Position numbers and translations under genes: made by a program. A stretch of 58,965 nucleotides of DNA, taken from NCBI RefSeq assembly GCF_003994235.2, contig NZ_RYFG02000099.1, forward strand, positions 1-58,965, written 5' to 3'. Below, one piece after another: positions 18,809 to 29,154 of the stretch (the first letter of the stretch is position 1; the number at the start of each line of letters is the position of its first letter). Origin of the DNA: Candidatus Methylobacter oryzae. Its GTDB lineage: Bacteria; Pseudomonadota; Gammaproteobacteria; Methylococcales; Methylomonadaceae. Below the pieces are notes generated by a model. It was not told the DNA's origin, did not search any database, and was given only the letters and a program-made list of their open reading frames with translations.

Positions 18809-21800
18809 ATGATGAAATTAATTGTTAGAGCTATTTTTTTGACGACGGTTTTGTTCGGATGGGCAACTGGGGCCAGAGGAACGTGTGTGTCGGTGCCGAC
18901 CACTATCAATTCCGGCGGCGCAGCCGTGGCCGCGCCTGTGGTTGCAAATATCGACAGTCTTTCCGTCGGTAATAATAGTTATGTTACCAGTTCTTCCGGA
19001 ACGCTAACGACTAGCGGTAATGGCGCGTCGATGACAACTACCTTGGGCGTGAGTCCGCTTGGTCAGTCGACTTTGCCGGGTTTTTCGCCGGCTGTATTTC
19101 CAGCCGTAGGCGGGGCGGATAACACTCTAAGCGACGGGACGCTGGCGGCCGGGTCCTACGGCAAGGTTACGGTTAATGGCAGTAGCACTTTCTCGGGCGG
19201 AAGCTACTATATTTCGGAGCTGTTATCGGCCGGAAACGGGGATACGCTGATCATGTCGGCCGGCGATTATTTTGTCGATAAATGGAATGTAGGAAATAAT
19301 TTTGTTTTGAATGTCAGTTCGGGGCCGGTGCGGATTTTTATCAATACGTCATTCCAAGCCGGAAACCAAAGTTTTTTTAATTCTCCTGGTACCACAGCCA
19401 ATCTACAGGTTTACGCGTACAGCAATGCTCAACTGACGTTCGGCAACGCCAATAACGGTGATTCCGACGTTGATTTTAACGGGCTTATTTACGCTCCCGG
19501 TAGCAACACCAAAATCGAATTCGGTAACAACAATATTATCCAAGGTGCGGTATTAAGCGGCGGCGCCGTACAGTTAGGCAACAATACGGGAATTATTTTT
19601 GATGCCGCAACACAGTCGGCTATTGCTTCTATTTCTCTTCCCGGCAGCGGTTCTTGTAATGTGTTCGATCATCTTCAAATCGAGCATGATGGAGAAGGAG
19701 CGACCTGCGCTGCCGAGAACCTGACTATCAAAGCCTGTGCCGATATCGCATGCAGTTCGTTGGCGACGGTAGGGGGGATTACGGCGACCTTGCAGCCTTT
19801 CGGCATCGCTATCAGCATAGGAGGGACTGGATTACTGAATCAATCGGTAACGTCTTTGGGCGTCGGCACTAATACGCTCAACGCAACGTCGATTTCTCCG
19901 GCGCCGGCGAATGCAATCCCGGTCAGCTGTTTGAATACGGTGACCCATTCCGCGAGCTGCGATATGCTGATTTCGGCTTGCCCGGGAGGGGCTAACTTCG
20001 ATTGCGTCGAAACCGCTATCGCGCCCTATGGCGGCGGAAGCGCGAGACTCTATACCAAGCTGGCAGGAACGCCTTTCAGCTTTGATGTGGTAGCGTTGAA
20101 TGCTTCGGGCGCAGTTGAAAGCAATTATGTGGTTGCCGGCGGAACGCCTAAGAATGTCACTGTGGAATTGGTGGACGGTTCAGGGGCAACCGCTTGCGCC
20201 AGCCGCGCCGCCATTAGTCCGGCCGTTGCCCAGATGCTTACCGTTGGTTCCGCCGATTCGGGACGCAAGCCGGCCGTCGCGATGACAGTCAGTCAGGCTT
20301 ATCCCGACGTGCGCTGCCGTGTGACAGATGCGAACCAGACGCCTAGTATTGTGGGATGTTCGTCGGATAATTTCGCGGTGCGGCCCGGCGCGGCGATATT
20401 GATGACGACCGCCAGTGCAGCCGCGCCTTCGGCAATCTCTGCTCCTGTCATTAAAGCGGGTACGGCTTTTACGATCGGCGCCACGACTACAACCGGCGCT
20501 GCCGATGCTTATACAGGCACGCTGGCGCTGGATTCCGGCAAGCTGAGTGCGCAATTACCCACTAATTCCTTAAGTTTGCAAAGCGGTGGAGCTGTGGGAA
20601 GTCTTACAGTGAGTCCGGCAGTACAGGCAAATGCATCGCCTTCGCAAAGTAATAACGCTGTTTGGGATGAGGCCGGCTATCTGTATGCCGGTGCCGGAGC
20701 ATTCCGCGACGATGGTTTTACGTTGGTTGACCGGGGAGCCGGCGATTGTGTTCTTTCTACCGTTAATGATGCCTATCTGGCCGATACGTTCGATGCCAAT
20801 AACAAAATCGGCTGTTCTATCGCCAATAAAACAGCCGTTTCGTTTGGGCGCTTTATTCCCGATCATTTCGGCATTAGCGGATCGGTTGTGACGCGCAGCG
20901 ATCTGCAAACCACGGAACTTCAAACCACCCCTTTTACTTACATGGATGAGCCGATGAAGTTTGTGCTGGCGGTTACGGCCTATAATCATGGTAACGGGAT
21001 TACGCAAAATTATGCAGCAAGTTTCGCGAAACTCGATGTTGTGAATTTAGGTTCGACAAATTTGTCCAATTGGATTTGCACCAGCGGCAATCAATGCATG
21101 GGGTTGTCCGCAATAAGCGGCGCGACTTCGCTGACTAGCCGCTTGGCTCTCGATACCACGAGCGCTAACAGCACGGCGCCAAGTAACACAACCACGGCAG
21201 GCGGCGGTATTCCGGGATGGAGCGGCGGCAGGAGTTATTTCACGCTATACGCCGCCGTTGGCCGCAACATCAGTCCGGATGGACCCTATGATGCTCCCGG
21301 CTTGAAGTTTGGGGCTAAACCGCTGGATTCCGACGGGGTTACATTGCCGCCGAAATCGTCAACCGACACGGCCCATTGCGTCGATCTCAATGTCGCAACT
21401 GGCGTTGAGAATGCGGGCTGCGTGTTTGCCGCTGCCGTCCCTGAATCAGACTTACGGCGCAAGATTTTTGAAACCAGCGTGCGCTATGGGCGACTGAGCC
21501 TCTCCAATGCGTTTGGTTCCGAATTGTTGGACCTGCCTATGCCGTTGATCGCTGAATATTGGAACAACAATAGTTGGATAAAGAATGTCGATGACCAAAG
21601 CACGACCGGTATTTCCTTGGTAGCCACAGATCCGATCGCGGATGATGGCTTAGTGCCTGCCGAGTTATTCGTTTGGGATACCGGTATCGGGAACGGCAAT
21701 AGCGGCTTGGGTTATTCGGTAGCAGGCACGAGCGCTAATAAGTTTCGCGAGCCGCCGTTGGCAGGGGATTTTAATTTAAACTTTCGCGCGCCCGGTAGCG

Positions 21801-21952
21801 GCAATAGCGGTACATTGGATATTACGGCGACAGTTCCCAATTATCTTAGGTTTAACTGGAAAGGTGTCGGCGACGTCAATCCGGCCGCCCGGGCTACTTT
21901 TGGTATTTATAAGGGGAGCAGTAAGTTTATTTATATTCGTGAGCTTTATTAA
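18809..21952 (+). CDS. mshQ: MshQ-like large exported pilus-locus protein (DUF6701)
   Basis: About 1047 residues from ATG 18809 (or the next ATG at 18812). The longer frame from 18767 adds 14 polar residues before the signal peptide and has no better ribosome site. A Sec signal (MKLIVRAIFLTTVLFGWATGARG, split) leads into a beta-rich Ser/Thr/Gly/Asn protein. Residues ~85-285 look like a polymer-adhesion-type beta-helix; the ~600-residue C-terminal half (FGRFIPDHFGIS, ARATFGIYKG) resembles DUF6701 of MshQ. Likely a surface or tip adhesin. It is the last gene of the locus. Confidence 0.83.
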   Translation: MMKLIVRAIFLTTVLFGWATGARGTCVSVPTTINSGGAAVAAPVVANIDSLSVGNNSYVTSSSGTLTTSGNGASMTTTLGVSPLGQSTLPGFSPAVFPAVGGADNTLSDGTLAAGSYGKVTVNGSSTFSGGSYYISELLSAGNGDTLIMSAGDYFVDKWNVGNNFVLNVSSGPVRIFINTSFQAGNQSFFNSPGTTANLQVYAYSNAQLTFGNANNGDSDVDFNGLIYAPGSNTKIEFGNNNIIQGAVLSGGAVQLGNNTGIIFDAATQSAIASISLPGSGSCNVFDHLQIEHDGEGATCAAENLTIKACADIACSSLATVGGITATLQPFGIAISIGGTGLLNQSVTSLGVGTNTLNATSISPAPANAIPVSCLNTVTHSASCDMLISACPGGANFDCVETAIAPYGGGSARLYTKLAGTPFSFDVVALNASGAVESNYVVAGGTPKNVTVELVDGSGATACASRAAISPAVAQMLTVGSADSGRKPAVAMTVSQAYPDVRCRVTDANQTPSIVGCSSDNFAVRPGAAILMTTASAAAPSAISAPVIKAGTAFTIGATTTTGAADAYTGTLALDSGKLSAQLPTNSLSLQSGGAVGSLTVSPAVQANASPSQSNNAVWDEAGYLYAGAGAFRDDGFTLVDRGAGDCVLSTVNDAYLADTFDANNKIGCSIANKTAVSFGRFIPDHFGISGSVVTRSDLQTTELQTTPFTYMDEPMKFVLAVTAYNHGNGITQNYAASFAKLDVVNLGSTNLSNWICTSGNQCMGLSAISGATSLTSRLALDTTSANSTAPSNTTTAGGGIPGWSGGRSYFTLYAAVGRNISPDGPYDAPGLKFGAKPLDSDGVTLPPKSSTDTAHCVDLNVATGVENAGCVFAAAVPESDLRRKIFETSVRYGRLSLSNAFGSELLDLPMPLIAEYWNNNSWIKNVDDQSTTGISLVATDPIADDGLVPAELFVWDTGIGNGNSGLGYSVAGTSANKFREPPLAGDFNLNFRAPGSGNSGTLDITATVPNYLRFNWKGVGDVNPAARATFGIYKGSSKFIYIRELY

Positions 21953-22250
21953 CTTGAGGCGTGAGTTTAAATAGTTAAAACAGCCTTTTAGTGCGCTCAG
22001 GGAGTTTCTTTACACATGAAATAGAGCCTGTAGCAGGTCGAAATTTTGATGTTTGCTGTTACATAAAAGCTCAATTAAACTAGCTCGTACGGAGAATAAT
22101 AAATAGACAAATGGGCGTGAGCCGGCAATTCCGGCACAAAGAACATGCGACTTCTTGCGGATTGTGTATCTCAATCCAGTGTATCAAGTTCGCGTATTAA
22201 ATATTTTTCATAAGGTGTGTTTTTAAAGCATCACCATAAGGAGAATAACC

Positions 22251-22784
22251 ATGACACAAGAAAAACATTATCTAAACGATCAGTTCGGTAATGCCGTTTC
22301 TACGATTGTGAAGGGCATAGACCGCGATGTGGAACGAGGTGAAGACGCTCTGATGCTGGGATTTTGCATCGTTATGTTGTCTTCCTCTTTCGCTCCTGTA
22401 TTACCGCCGAGTATTCTGCTGCCTTTGGTGGCCCTTGTTTTTGCAATCTCGGCCGGTTTTGCCCGGATTAATTATCACAATATGGAGAGAAAACTCACTG
22501 AATCCCTTGCCCAGTTGGAAGGTCACGAGAAAGCCATCCTGAATCCGATTGCTGCGGTATTTACCAATTGTTCGATGCCTTCTTTGGCGGAATCGTTTAA
22601 TCCTTTAAAGAATCTGAAACGGACATGGAAAAGTGCGCTAGGCGGAATTTTAATTAATCCGTTATGGATGCCTATCTTCTACGTGATGGGGATGCAAATC
22701 GTCGAAGAGAAAAATCTTGGTGTTCTGAATCGGGCTATTATCGGCGTTGAGCAAAAAATCTCATCTTTGTCTTCTATGATTTAG
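22251..22784 (+). CDS. Unknown membrane protein, 177 aa
   Basis: The product has a polar N-terminus, two transmembrane helices close together (~37-50 and ~55-75, with PPSILLPLVALV), a long amphipathic region with an NPIAAVF stretch, and a third hydrophobic segment near 135-150 (GILINPLWMPIFYVMGM). An AAGGAG ribosome site precedes the ATG by 8 bases. I do not recognise the family. It is monocistronic, flanked by ~300 bases upstream with no gene and the carA leader downstream. Confidence 0.7.
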   Translation: MTQEKHYLNDQFGNAVSTIVKGIDRDVERGEDALMLGFCIVMLSSSFAPVLPPSILLPLVALVFAISAGFARINYHNMERKLTESLAQLEGHEKAILNPIAAVFTNCSMPSLAESFNPLKNLKRTWKSALGGILINPLWMPIFYVMGMQIVEEKNLGVLNRAIIGVEQKISSLSSMI

Positions 22785-22934
22785 CCAGGGTTTGGTGTTG
22801 GCGTTCATCTAATTTACTCGCTGTGGCATAAGCAAAATAGACTTCGATAATAGGCAGGATGTGTTCGGGTTTAAAAAATTGTTAATGACCCAAACAGCAT
22901 AATCTCGTAAAATTACCTCAGTTTTGTTTTTTTA

Positions 22935-22971
22935 CAACGGGATGAGCCCTTAAGGGCTCATCCCGTTTTGC
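22935..22971 (+). terminator. Hairpin with U-tract in the carA leader (candidate attenuator)
   Basis: A perfect stem of at least 13 bp (ACGGGATGAGCCC with GGGCTCATCCCGT, TTAA loop) is followed by TTTT, only ~7 bases before the carA ribosome site. A T-rich tract (22921-22933) precedes it. Since there is no room for a promoter between the hairpin and carA, transcription must cross it, as in pyrimidine-sensitive attenuators such as E. coli pyrBI. This regulatory reading is an inference. Confidence 0.7.
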
Positions 22972-22989
22972 ACATTTGAGGTGACGTGT

Positions 22990-24120
22990 TTGACTAGGTC
23001 TGCTTTATTGGTTCTGGAAGATGGAACGGTTTTTAACGGTGTAGCCATAGGTGCAGATGGATGTTCCGTGGGTGAGGTCGTTTTTAATACGGCTATGACA
23101 GGGTATCAGGAAATTCTTAGCGATCCTTCCTATGCCCGGCAAATTGTGACATTAACTTATCCCCATATTGGTAATGTTGGGACGACTAGCGAAGATGAGG
23201 AATCTACCGGTGTTTTTGCCAGCGGTTTAGTCATCAGGGATTTACCATTGCTGGCCAGTAACTGGCGTAGCGAAAAAACGCTGCAACAATATTTAATCGA
23301 TAATAACGTCGTCGCTATTGCCGATGTCGATACCCGTAAATTAACCCGGATTTTGCGCGACAAAGGTGCGCAACGCGGTTGTATTGTTGCAGGTGAATCG
23401 GTCGATGTGGACGTAGCGAAAAAAGCGATTGAAGGATTTCCCGGTTTAAAAGGAATGGATCTGGCAAAGGAAGTCACTGTCGATCAGCCTTACGAATGGA
23501 CTGAGAATATCTGGCATTTGCAAAACGGACATACGCAAGCCGAAAATCTGACTAAACATGTTGTGGCGTACGATTTTGGCGTTAAACGCAACATTCTTCG
23601 CTTATTAGCCAACCGCGGTTGCCGCATCACTGTTGTTCCTGCAACGACGCCGGCTGAGAAAGTGTTGGCAATGAATCCTGACGGGGTTTTCCTGTCCAAT
23701 GGCCCCGGCGACCCTGAGCCTTGCACTTATGCGATAGAGTCGATTAAAACCATACTGGAAAAGAAAATTCCGGTATTCGGGATTTGTTTAGGGCATCAGC
23801 TGTTAGCTTTGGCCAGCGGCGCGAAAACCGAGAAAATGAAATTCGGCCATCATGGCGCCAATCATCCGGTTCAGGAAATTGCGACGGGCCGGGTCATGAT
23901 CAGTAGTCAAAATCACGGTTTTGCAGCTAACGAGGACAGTCTTCCCGACAATCTGGTAGCGACTTACCGTTCATTGTTCGACGGCAGTTTGCAGGGTATC
24001 AAGCGGACCGATTGTCCGGCGATGAGTTTTCAAGGTCACCCTGAAGCAAGTCCGGGACCTCATGATGTGGAGTCTTTATTCGATGATTTCATCGCGATGA
24101 TGAAACAAGTAAACAAGTAA
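22990..24120 (+). CDS. carA: CarA, carbamoyl-phosphate synthase small subunit
   Basis: The ~376-residue glutamine amidotransferase subunit supplies ammonia to CarB for arginine and pyrimidine synthesis. It has the class I triad: Cys in [13 protein letters not shown] (~267), and His/Glu in [12 protein letters not shown] (~352). I choose the TTG at 22990: it lies 5 bases after GAGGTGA and gives [13 protein letters not shown], which aligns with the E. coli start [13 protein letters not shown]. The in-frame GTG at 22981 sits inside the ribosome site. It is followed by carB after 21 bases. Confidence 0.95.
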   Translation: MTRSALLVLEDGTVFNGVAIGADGCSVGEVVFNTAMTGYQEILSDPSYARQIVTLTYPHIGNVGTTSEDEESTGVFASGLVIRDLPLLASNWRSEKTLQQYLIDNNVVAIADVDTRKLTRILRDKGAQRGCIVAGESVDVDVAKKAIEGFPGLKGMDLAKEVTVDQPYEWTENIWHLQNGHTQAENLTKHVVAYDFGVKRNILRLLANRGCRITVVPATTPAEKVLAMNPDGVFLSNGPGDPEPCTYAIESIKTILEKKIPVFGICLGHQLLALASGAKTEKMKFGHHGANHPVQEIATGRVMISSQNHGFAANEDSLPDNLVATYRSLFDGSLQGIKRTDCPAMSFQGHPEASPGPHDVESLFDDFIAMMKQVNK

Positions 24121-24141
24121 TCAGCAGAGCAAATCAACAAC

Positions 24142-27100
24142 ATGCCAAAAAGAACCGACATAAAATCGATTTTATTACTGGGGGCGGGCCCCATTGTTAT
24201 TGGTCAAGCCTGTGAGTTTGATTATTCCGGAACGCAAGCTTGTAAGGCGTTAAAAGAAGAGGGCTATCGCGTTATTCTGGTTAATTCCAATCCGGCCACG
24301 ATTATGACCGATCCGGAGATGGCCGATGCGACTTACATCGAGCCTATCGATTGGAAGACCGTTGAAAAAATCATCGCTAAAGAACGTCCCGATGCGATAT
24401 TGCCGACGATGGGCGGGCAGACTGCACTGAATTGCGCGCTGGATCTTGATGCTAACGGTGTTCTGGAAAAATACGGCGTTGAAATGATCGGCGCTACCAA
24501 AGAAGCGATTAACAAAGCCGAAGACCGTGAGCTGTTCAATCAGGCGATGCGGAAAATCGGTTATGAAGTGGCAAAATCAAAAACGGCGCATTCTATGGAA
24601 GAAGCGCTGGCCGCACAGCAGGAAGTGGGCTATCCGACCGTTATCCGTCCTTCATTCACGATGGGCGGCAGCGGCGGCGGTATTGCTTATAACAAGGAAG
24701 AGTTTGTTGAAATTTGCGAACGCGGCCTGTATTTGTCGCCAACCAACGAGTTATTGATCGAAGAATCGGTGCTGGGTTGGAAAGAATACGAAATGGAAGT
24801 GGTGCGCGATTCCAAGGATAACTGCATCATTGTTTGCTCGATTGAAAACTTCGATCCTATGGGGGTGCATACCGGCGATTCGATCACGGTAGCTCCTGCG
24901 CAAACGTTAACCGACAAGGAATATCAGATTCTGCGTAATGTCGCGTTGGATGTACTGCGCGAGATTGGCGTCGATACCGGCGGTTCCAACGTGCAGGTTG
25001 CGATTAATCCGAAAGACGGCCGCTTGATCGTTATCGAGATGAATCCGCGCGTATCGCGCTCGTCTGCGTTGGCTTCCAAGGCGACCGGTTTCCCAATTGC
25101 GAAAGTCGCTGCAAAGCTGGCGGTAGGTTACACGCTGGATGAATTGAAAAACGAGATTACCGGCGGCGCAACGCCGGCGTCGTTTGAGCCGACGATCGAT
25201 TACGTGGTTACTAAAGTGCCGCGCTTTACTTTTGAAAAATTTCCGCAGGCCGACGATCGTTTGACCACACAGATGAAGTCTGTAGGCGAGGTTATGGCTA
25301 TTGGCCGCACTTTCCAGGAATCGCTGCAAAAAGCTTTGCGCGGCTTGGAAATCGGCATCAGCGGTCTTAATGAAATTATCGACTTAAACCGGGAAGACGC
25401 CCGCGAAAAAATACAGCGGGAAATGCGTCATCCGGGGCCGGACCGTTTGCTGTATGTCGGCGATGCATTCCGTAGCGGCATGAGCTTGGAAGAAGTGCAT
25501 GAGGCCAGCAAAATCGATCCGTGGTTTCTGGCGCAAGTTGAAGATTTAATTCTAACTGAAAAAACCTTATCGACTAAAACGTTGTCGACCTTGAAAGAAG
25601 GCGAGTTGTATAAGTTAAAGCGTAAAGGCTTTTCCGATGCTAGATTGGCAAAGCTTCTGGATACGTCCGAGTCCGAAGTCCGTAACGTGCGCCATAAGCA
25701 GAATATCCGTCCGGTTTATAAACGCATTGACTCCTGCGCGGCTGAATTTTCATCCGACACGGCTTATTTGTATTCGACTTACGAGCAAGAATGCGAAGCC
25801 CGGGTTTCCGATAAAGAGAAGATTATTATTCTCGGCGGCGGGCCAAATCGTATCGGGCAAGGCATTGAATTCGATTACTGTTGTGTTCATGCTGCATTGG
25901 CGTTACGCGAAGATGGCTATGAAACCATCATGATCAATTGCAACCCTGAAACGGTTTCTACCGATTTCGATACTTCGGATCGTTTGTATTTTGAGTCGCT
26001 AACACTGGAAGACGTGCTGGAAATCGTGCATCTTGAACAGCCTAAAGGCGTGATTGTGCAGTACGGCGGTCAAACGCCTTTAAAGCTGGCGCGTGCATTG
26101 GAAGCAGCGGGTGCTCCTATTATCGGTACATCGCCGGATTCGATTGATTTGGCTGAAGATCGCGAACGGTTTCAAAAGCTTTTGGAAAGACTGGATCTAA
26201 GACAGCCTCCCAATGCGACTGCCCGCTCTGTCGATCAGGCGATTAATGCGGCAAAAGAGCTGGGTTATCCTTTAGTTGTGCGCCCCTCATATGTGTTGGG
26301 CGGCCGGGCTATGGAGATCGTCTTCAATGAAGAAGGTTTGCAGCGTTATATGAAAGAGGCCGTCAGTGTTTCCAATGATTCGCCGGTATTGCTGGATAGA
26401 TTCCTTGACGATGCTGTTGAAATGGATGTTGATGCGATATATGACGGTCAACAGATATTGATCGGCGGCCTGATGGAGCATATCGAACAGGCCGGCGTGC
26501 ATTCGGGCGATTCCGCATGCTCGTTGCCTCCGTATGAGTTGGCGCAGGATATTCAAGATAAGTTGCGCGAACAAGTGACTAAGATGGCCGAAGCTCTGGG
26601 TGTTGTTGGTTTAATGAATACCCAGTTTGCTATTCAGGGAGAGGATATTTATGTATTGGAAGTGAATCCAAGAGCTTCGCGCACGGCACCTTTTGTATCG
26701 AAAGCAACCGGCTATCCATTGGCTAAAATTGCGGCGCGCTGTATGGTCGGGCAAACGCTGGCGGAACAAGGTATTACCGAAGAGCGTATTCCCGGTTATT
26801 ATTCGGTTAAAGAAGCCGTATTCCCGTTTGTTAAATTTCCAGGCGTTGATCCTCTGTTGGGGCCTGAAATGAAATCAACCGGCGAGGTGATGGGGGTGGG
26901 TAAAACCTTCGGCGAGGCTTTTGCTAAATCTCAGCGTGCTGCCGGCGTCAACTTGAATCACAGCGGTAAAGTATTAATCAGTATCCGTGACGCGGATAAG
27001 GCCAAGGCGCCTGATATTGCCAGAATGCTGGTAGACAAAAAATATGAAATCGTTGCTACCGGCGGCACCGCAAGGTTCCTTAAAGAAGCAGGTATTCCTT

Positions 27101-27360
27101 GCGAAGTTGTGTATAAGGTTAATGAAGGGCGTCCTAATACGGTTGATATGATTAAAAACGACCAGATTCAACTGATTATTAATACAACGGAAGGTAAAAA
27201 AGCAATTTCTGACTCGTTCACTATGCGGAGGGAAGCTTTGCAGCATCGCGTTACTTATTACACGACAATGGCCGGCGCAAAAGCGGCCTGTTACGCGTTA
27301 GGTGAATTAGACGCCGGTGATGTGAATTGCTTACAGGATCTGCATAAGAGTCTAACTTAA
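24142..27360 (+). CDS. carB: CarB, carbamoyl-phosphate synthase large subunit
   Basis: The 1072-residue enzyme makes carbamoyl phosphate from bicarbonate, ammonia and two ATP. Two homologous ATP-grasp halves (each ~400 residues) begin at [20 protein letters not shown] (~11-30) and [20 protein letters not shown] (~557-576); each has a [11 protein letters not shown] or [10 protein letters not shown] loop. The C-terminal ~140 residues are the MGS-like allosteric domain that binds UMP/ornithine in relatives ([14 protein letters not shown]). Length is normal. It is co-transcribed with carA and followed by greA. Confidence 0.98.
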   Translation: MPKRTDIKSILLLGAGPIVIGQACEFDYSGTQACKALKEEGYRVILVNSNPATIMTDPEMADATYIEPIDWKTVEKIIAKERPDAILPTMGGQTALNCALDLDANGVLEKYGVEMIGATKEAINKAEDRELFNQAMRKIGYEVAKSKTAHSMEEALAAQQEVGYPTVIRPSFTMGGSGGGIAYNKEEFVEICERGLYLSPTNELLIEESVLGWKEYEMEVVRDSKDNCIIVCSIENFDPMGVHTGDSITVAPAQTLTDKEYQILRNVALDVLREIGVDTGGSNVQVAINPKDGRLIVIEMNPRVSRSSALASKATGFPIAKVAAKLAVGYTLDELKNEITGGATPASFEPTIDYVVTKVPRFTFEKFPQADDRLTTQMKSVGEVMAIGRTFQESLQKALRGLEIGISGLNEIIDLNREDAREKIQREMRHPGPDRLLYVGDAFRSGMSLEEVHEASKIDPWFLAQVEDLILTEKTLSTKTLSTLKEGELYKLKRKGFSDARLAKLLDTSESEVRNVRHKQNIRPVYKRIDSCAAEFSSDTAYLYSTYEQECEARVSDKEKIIILGGGPNRIGQGIEFDYCCVHAALALREDGYETIMINCNPETVSTDFDTSDRLYFESLTLEDVLEIVHLEQPKGVIVQYGGQTPLKLARALEAAGAPIIGTSPDSIDLAEDRERFQKLLERLDLRQPPNATARSVDQAINAAKELGYPLVVRPSYVLGGRAMEIVFNEEGLQRYMKEAVSVSNDSPVLLDRFLDDAVEMDVDAIYDGQQILIGGLMEHIEQAGVHSGDSACSLPPYELAQDIQDKLREQVTKMAEALGVVGLMNTQFAIQGEDIYVLEVNPRASRTAPFVSKATGYPLAKIAARCMVGQTLAEQGITEERIPGYYSVKEAVFPFVKFPGVDPLLGPEMKSTGEVMGVGKTFGEAFAKSQRAAGVNLNHSGKVLISIRDADKAKAPDIARMLVDKKYEIVATGGTARFLKEAGIPCEVVYKVNEGRPNTVDMIKNDQIQLIINTTEGKKAISDSFTMRREALQHRVTYYTTMAGAKAACYALGELDAGDVNCLQDLHKSLT

Positions 27361-27423
27361 TAAAAAATGCTGTGAATGCGCATTTATTTGCGCAGCAAAC
27401 GAAAAAATTGGAGTTTTGAAAAA

Positions 27424-27900
27424 ATGAATAAAGTGCCTCTCACCGTCAAAGGTGCAGAAAAGTTACGTGCGGAATTGGAAGAGTTAAAGTCGGTTGTACG
27501 TCCGCGTATTATTGCGTCAATTGCAACCGCTAGAGCGCACGGCGACTTAAAAGAAAATGCCGAATATCATGCTGCAAAAGAGCAGCAAAGTTTTACCGAA
27601 GGTCGTATTTCTGAAATTGAAGCAAAACTCTCCAATGCCCAAGTTATTGATGTCACCAAGGTCGATGCTAATGGAAAGGTGGTGTTCGGTGCGACAGTGG
27701 AAATAGAGGATATTGAATCCGAGAGAAAAGTGACTTATCAGATTGTTGGCGAGGATGAGGCTAACATTAAAGAAGGTCGTATTTCAGTCGGTTCGCCAAT
27801 TGCCAGGGCATTAATCGGCAAAGAGGTTGAAGACGTTGTTACAGTTAAAGCGCCGGGCGGCGACGTCGAATACGAAATTATCTCGATTGAATATATTTAA
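27424..27900 (+). CDS. greA: GreA, transcript cleavage factor
   Basis: GreA (158 aa from the ATG at 27424) binds RNA polymerase and stimulates cleavage of backtracked [23 protein letters not shown] opens the N-terminal coiled coil, whose tip has the acidic [11 protein letters not shown] (~36-46). The C-terminal FKBP-like part ends [11 protein letters not shown]. The longer frame starting at 27376 adds 16 residues absent from the family; the chosen ATG has a GGAG site 10 bases before it. The order carB-greA matches Pseudomonas-type genomes. Confidence 0.95.
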   Translation: MNKVPLTVKGAEKLRAELEELKSVVRPRIIASIATARAHGDLKENAEYHAAKEQQSFTEGRISEIEAKLSNAQVIDVTKVDANGKVVFGATVEIEDIESERKVTYQIVGEDEANIKEGRISVGSPIARALIGKEVEDVVTVKAPGGDVEYEIISIEYI

Positions 27901-27916
27901 TCGAGCTTGAATGGAT

Positions 27917-27944
27917 AGGGGTAGCTTAACGGCATACCCCTGTT
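27917..27944. terminator. Hairpin between convergent greA and yhbY
   Basis: A 7-bp perfect stem (AGGGGTA with TACCCCT) and an 11-base loop, followed by GTTTC, lies between convergent genes. Moderate terminator potential only. Confidence 0.5.
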
Positions 27945-27948
27945 TCGA

Positions 27949-28215
27949 TTATTTATCAGGGTTTAATCTGTAAATAACTATAATTTGTCCAATACTCTGA
28001 ATGAGCTCTGCTCCAGTGTCAGTACAGATTTTCTCGCTGATCAATTTACGATCTTCCCTTTCGGCGCGTATTCGCACTTTAATCAGCTCGTGACTGTCAA
28101 GCGCCAATTCAATCTCTGCCAGTACGGCGGCTGTCAGTCCTGATTGGCCAATCATAATGACAGGCTTTAAGCTGTGCGCTTGAGCCCGGAATTTTTTCTT
28201 ATCTGCAGGGTTCAC
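27949..28215 (-). CDS. yhbY: YhbY, CRM-domain RNA-binding protein
   Basis: The 88-residue protein is a single CRM domain that binds pre-50S ribosomes in relatives. The GQSGL segment (GxxG-type loop region, ~23-27), ALDSHELIKVRI (~39-50) and the C-terminal QSIGQIIVIYR are typical. It is divergent from rlmE and convergent with greA, as in E. coli and Pseudomonas. Confidence 0.93.
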   Translation of the reverse strand: MNPADKKKFRAQAHSLKPVIMIGQSGLTAAVLAEIELALDSHELIKVRIRAEREDRKLISEKICTDTGAELIQSIGQIIVIYRLNPDK

Positions 28216-28263
28216 TCTTTAATTCCTAAATCAAAATCCTAAATTCTACACTAAAATACAATT

Positions 28264-28881
28264 ATGGGACGAAGTAAAAGCAGTAGTCGGTGGATGCAAG
28301 AACATTTTGATGACGAATACGTCAAAATGGCACAAGCTTTGGGTTATCGCTCGCGTGCGGTTTTTAAACTGAAAGAAATTCAGGATAAAGACCAGCTTAT
28401 CAAGCCGGGGATGAATATTATTGATTTGGGAGCCGCTCCGGGAGGATGGTCTCAGTTTGCCCGGCAGCTTATCGGGAAAAAAGACAAAATTATTGCGTTG
28501 GATATTTTAGCAATGGAGCCAATCGAAGGTGTTGACTTCATTCAGGGGGATTTTCGTGAGCAAGCCGTTTTAGAACAGCTGTATGCTGTTCTTGCGGGGG
28601 CTCCGATTAATCTGGTAATGTCGGATATGGCGCCGAATATGAGCGGCAATAAAGAAATAGACCAGCCTCGTTCGCTTTATTTGGGCGAGCTGGCTCTTGA
28701 AACAGCTAAGACCGTGTTGGCAAAAAATGGAGTTTTTCTAGTTAAGCTGTTTCATGGGGCGGGTTTTGAGGATTTTTATAAGGAAGTGCAGCAATCTTTT
28801 ACAAAGGTGGTTATTAGAAAGCCAAAAGCGTCAAGGCCGCGAAGTAATGAGGTTTATATTTTAGCTAAAGGCTTTAAATAA
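28264..28881 (+). CDS. rlmE: RlmE, 23S rRNA 2'-O-methyltransferase (FtsJ)
   Basis: A 205-residue SAM-dependent enzyme methylating U2552 of 23S rRNA. The SAM motif [13 protein letters not shown] (~58-70) and the catalytic K-D-K-E set (K38, D125 in [11 protein letters not shown]165 in [10 protein letters not shown]200 in [10 protein letters not shown], approximate numbering) are present. Length matches the family. ftsH follows on the same strand after a repeat-containing gap. Confidence 0.96.
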   Translation: MGRSKSSSRWMQEHFDDEYVKMAQALGYRSRAVFKLKEIQDKDQLIKPGMNIIDLGAAPGGWSQFARQLIGKKDKIIALDILAMEPIEGVDFIQGDFREQAVLEQLYAVLAGAPINLVMSDMAPNMSGNKEIDQPRSLYLGELALETAKTVLAKNGVFLVKLFHGAGFEDFYKEVQQSFTKVVIRKPKASRPRSNEVYILAKGFK

Positions 28882-28928
28882 TTTCATATAGTCCTAATAT
28901 TAGTAAAAACGCATGCGCACCAAGCGGG

Positions 28929-29042
28929 ATAAAGTTGAGTTGAGCGGCTTGTCCGCTCAGACGAAACTTATGCCCTTTGGGTATAAAGCTGAGTTGAGCG
29001 GCTGGTCTGCTCAAACGAAACTTATGCCCTTTGGGTATAAGT
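28929..29042 (+). repeat. Two-hairpin dispersed repeat, tandem copies 2 and 3
   Basis: Two head-to-tail copies (28929-28986 and 28983-29042) of the REP-like element share an ATAA junction. Their first stems read TTGAGCG/CGCTCAG and TTGAGCG/TGCTCAA, differing from copy 1 in paired positions. They fill the rlmE-ftsH gap and separate two genes that are often co-transcribed. Confidence 0.88.
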
Positions 29043-29154
29043 CGTATTGTCATGGGTGATTGGTGCAGGCAAATAACGACAGTCAGGGAAATTAATTCCT
29101 GATATAATCACTGAGTTTCTAAATCAAGAGCCGTTCAGGCCCAGGGTGTGTAAA

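Noticed and set aside
20180-21007. Minus-strand frames of 124 and 145 aa opposite mshQ
   Set aside because: Shadows of the GC-rich mshQ coding sequence; composition is Arg-rich and low in structure signals.
25637-25933. Plus-strand 98-aa frame within carB
   Set aside because: Out-of-frame shadow of carB.
28929-29042. Tandem repeats considered as a CRISPR array
   Set aside because: The two copies are directly joined with no spacer, and other copies are scattered.
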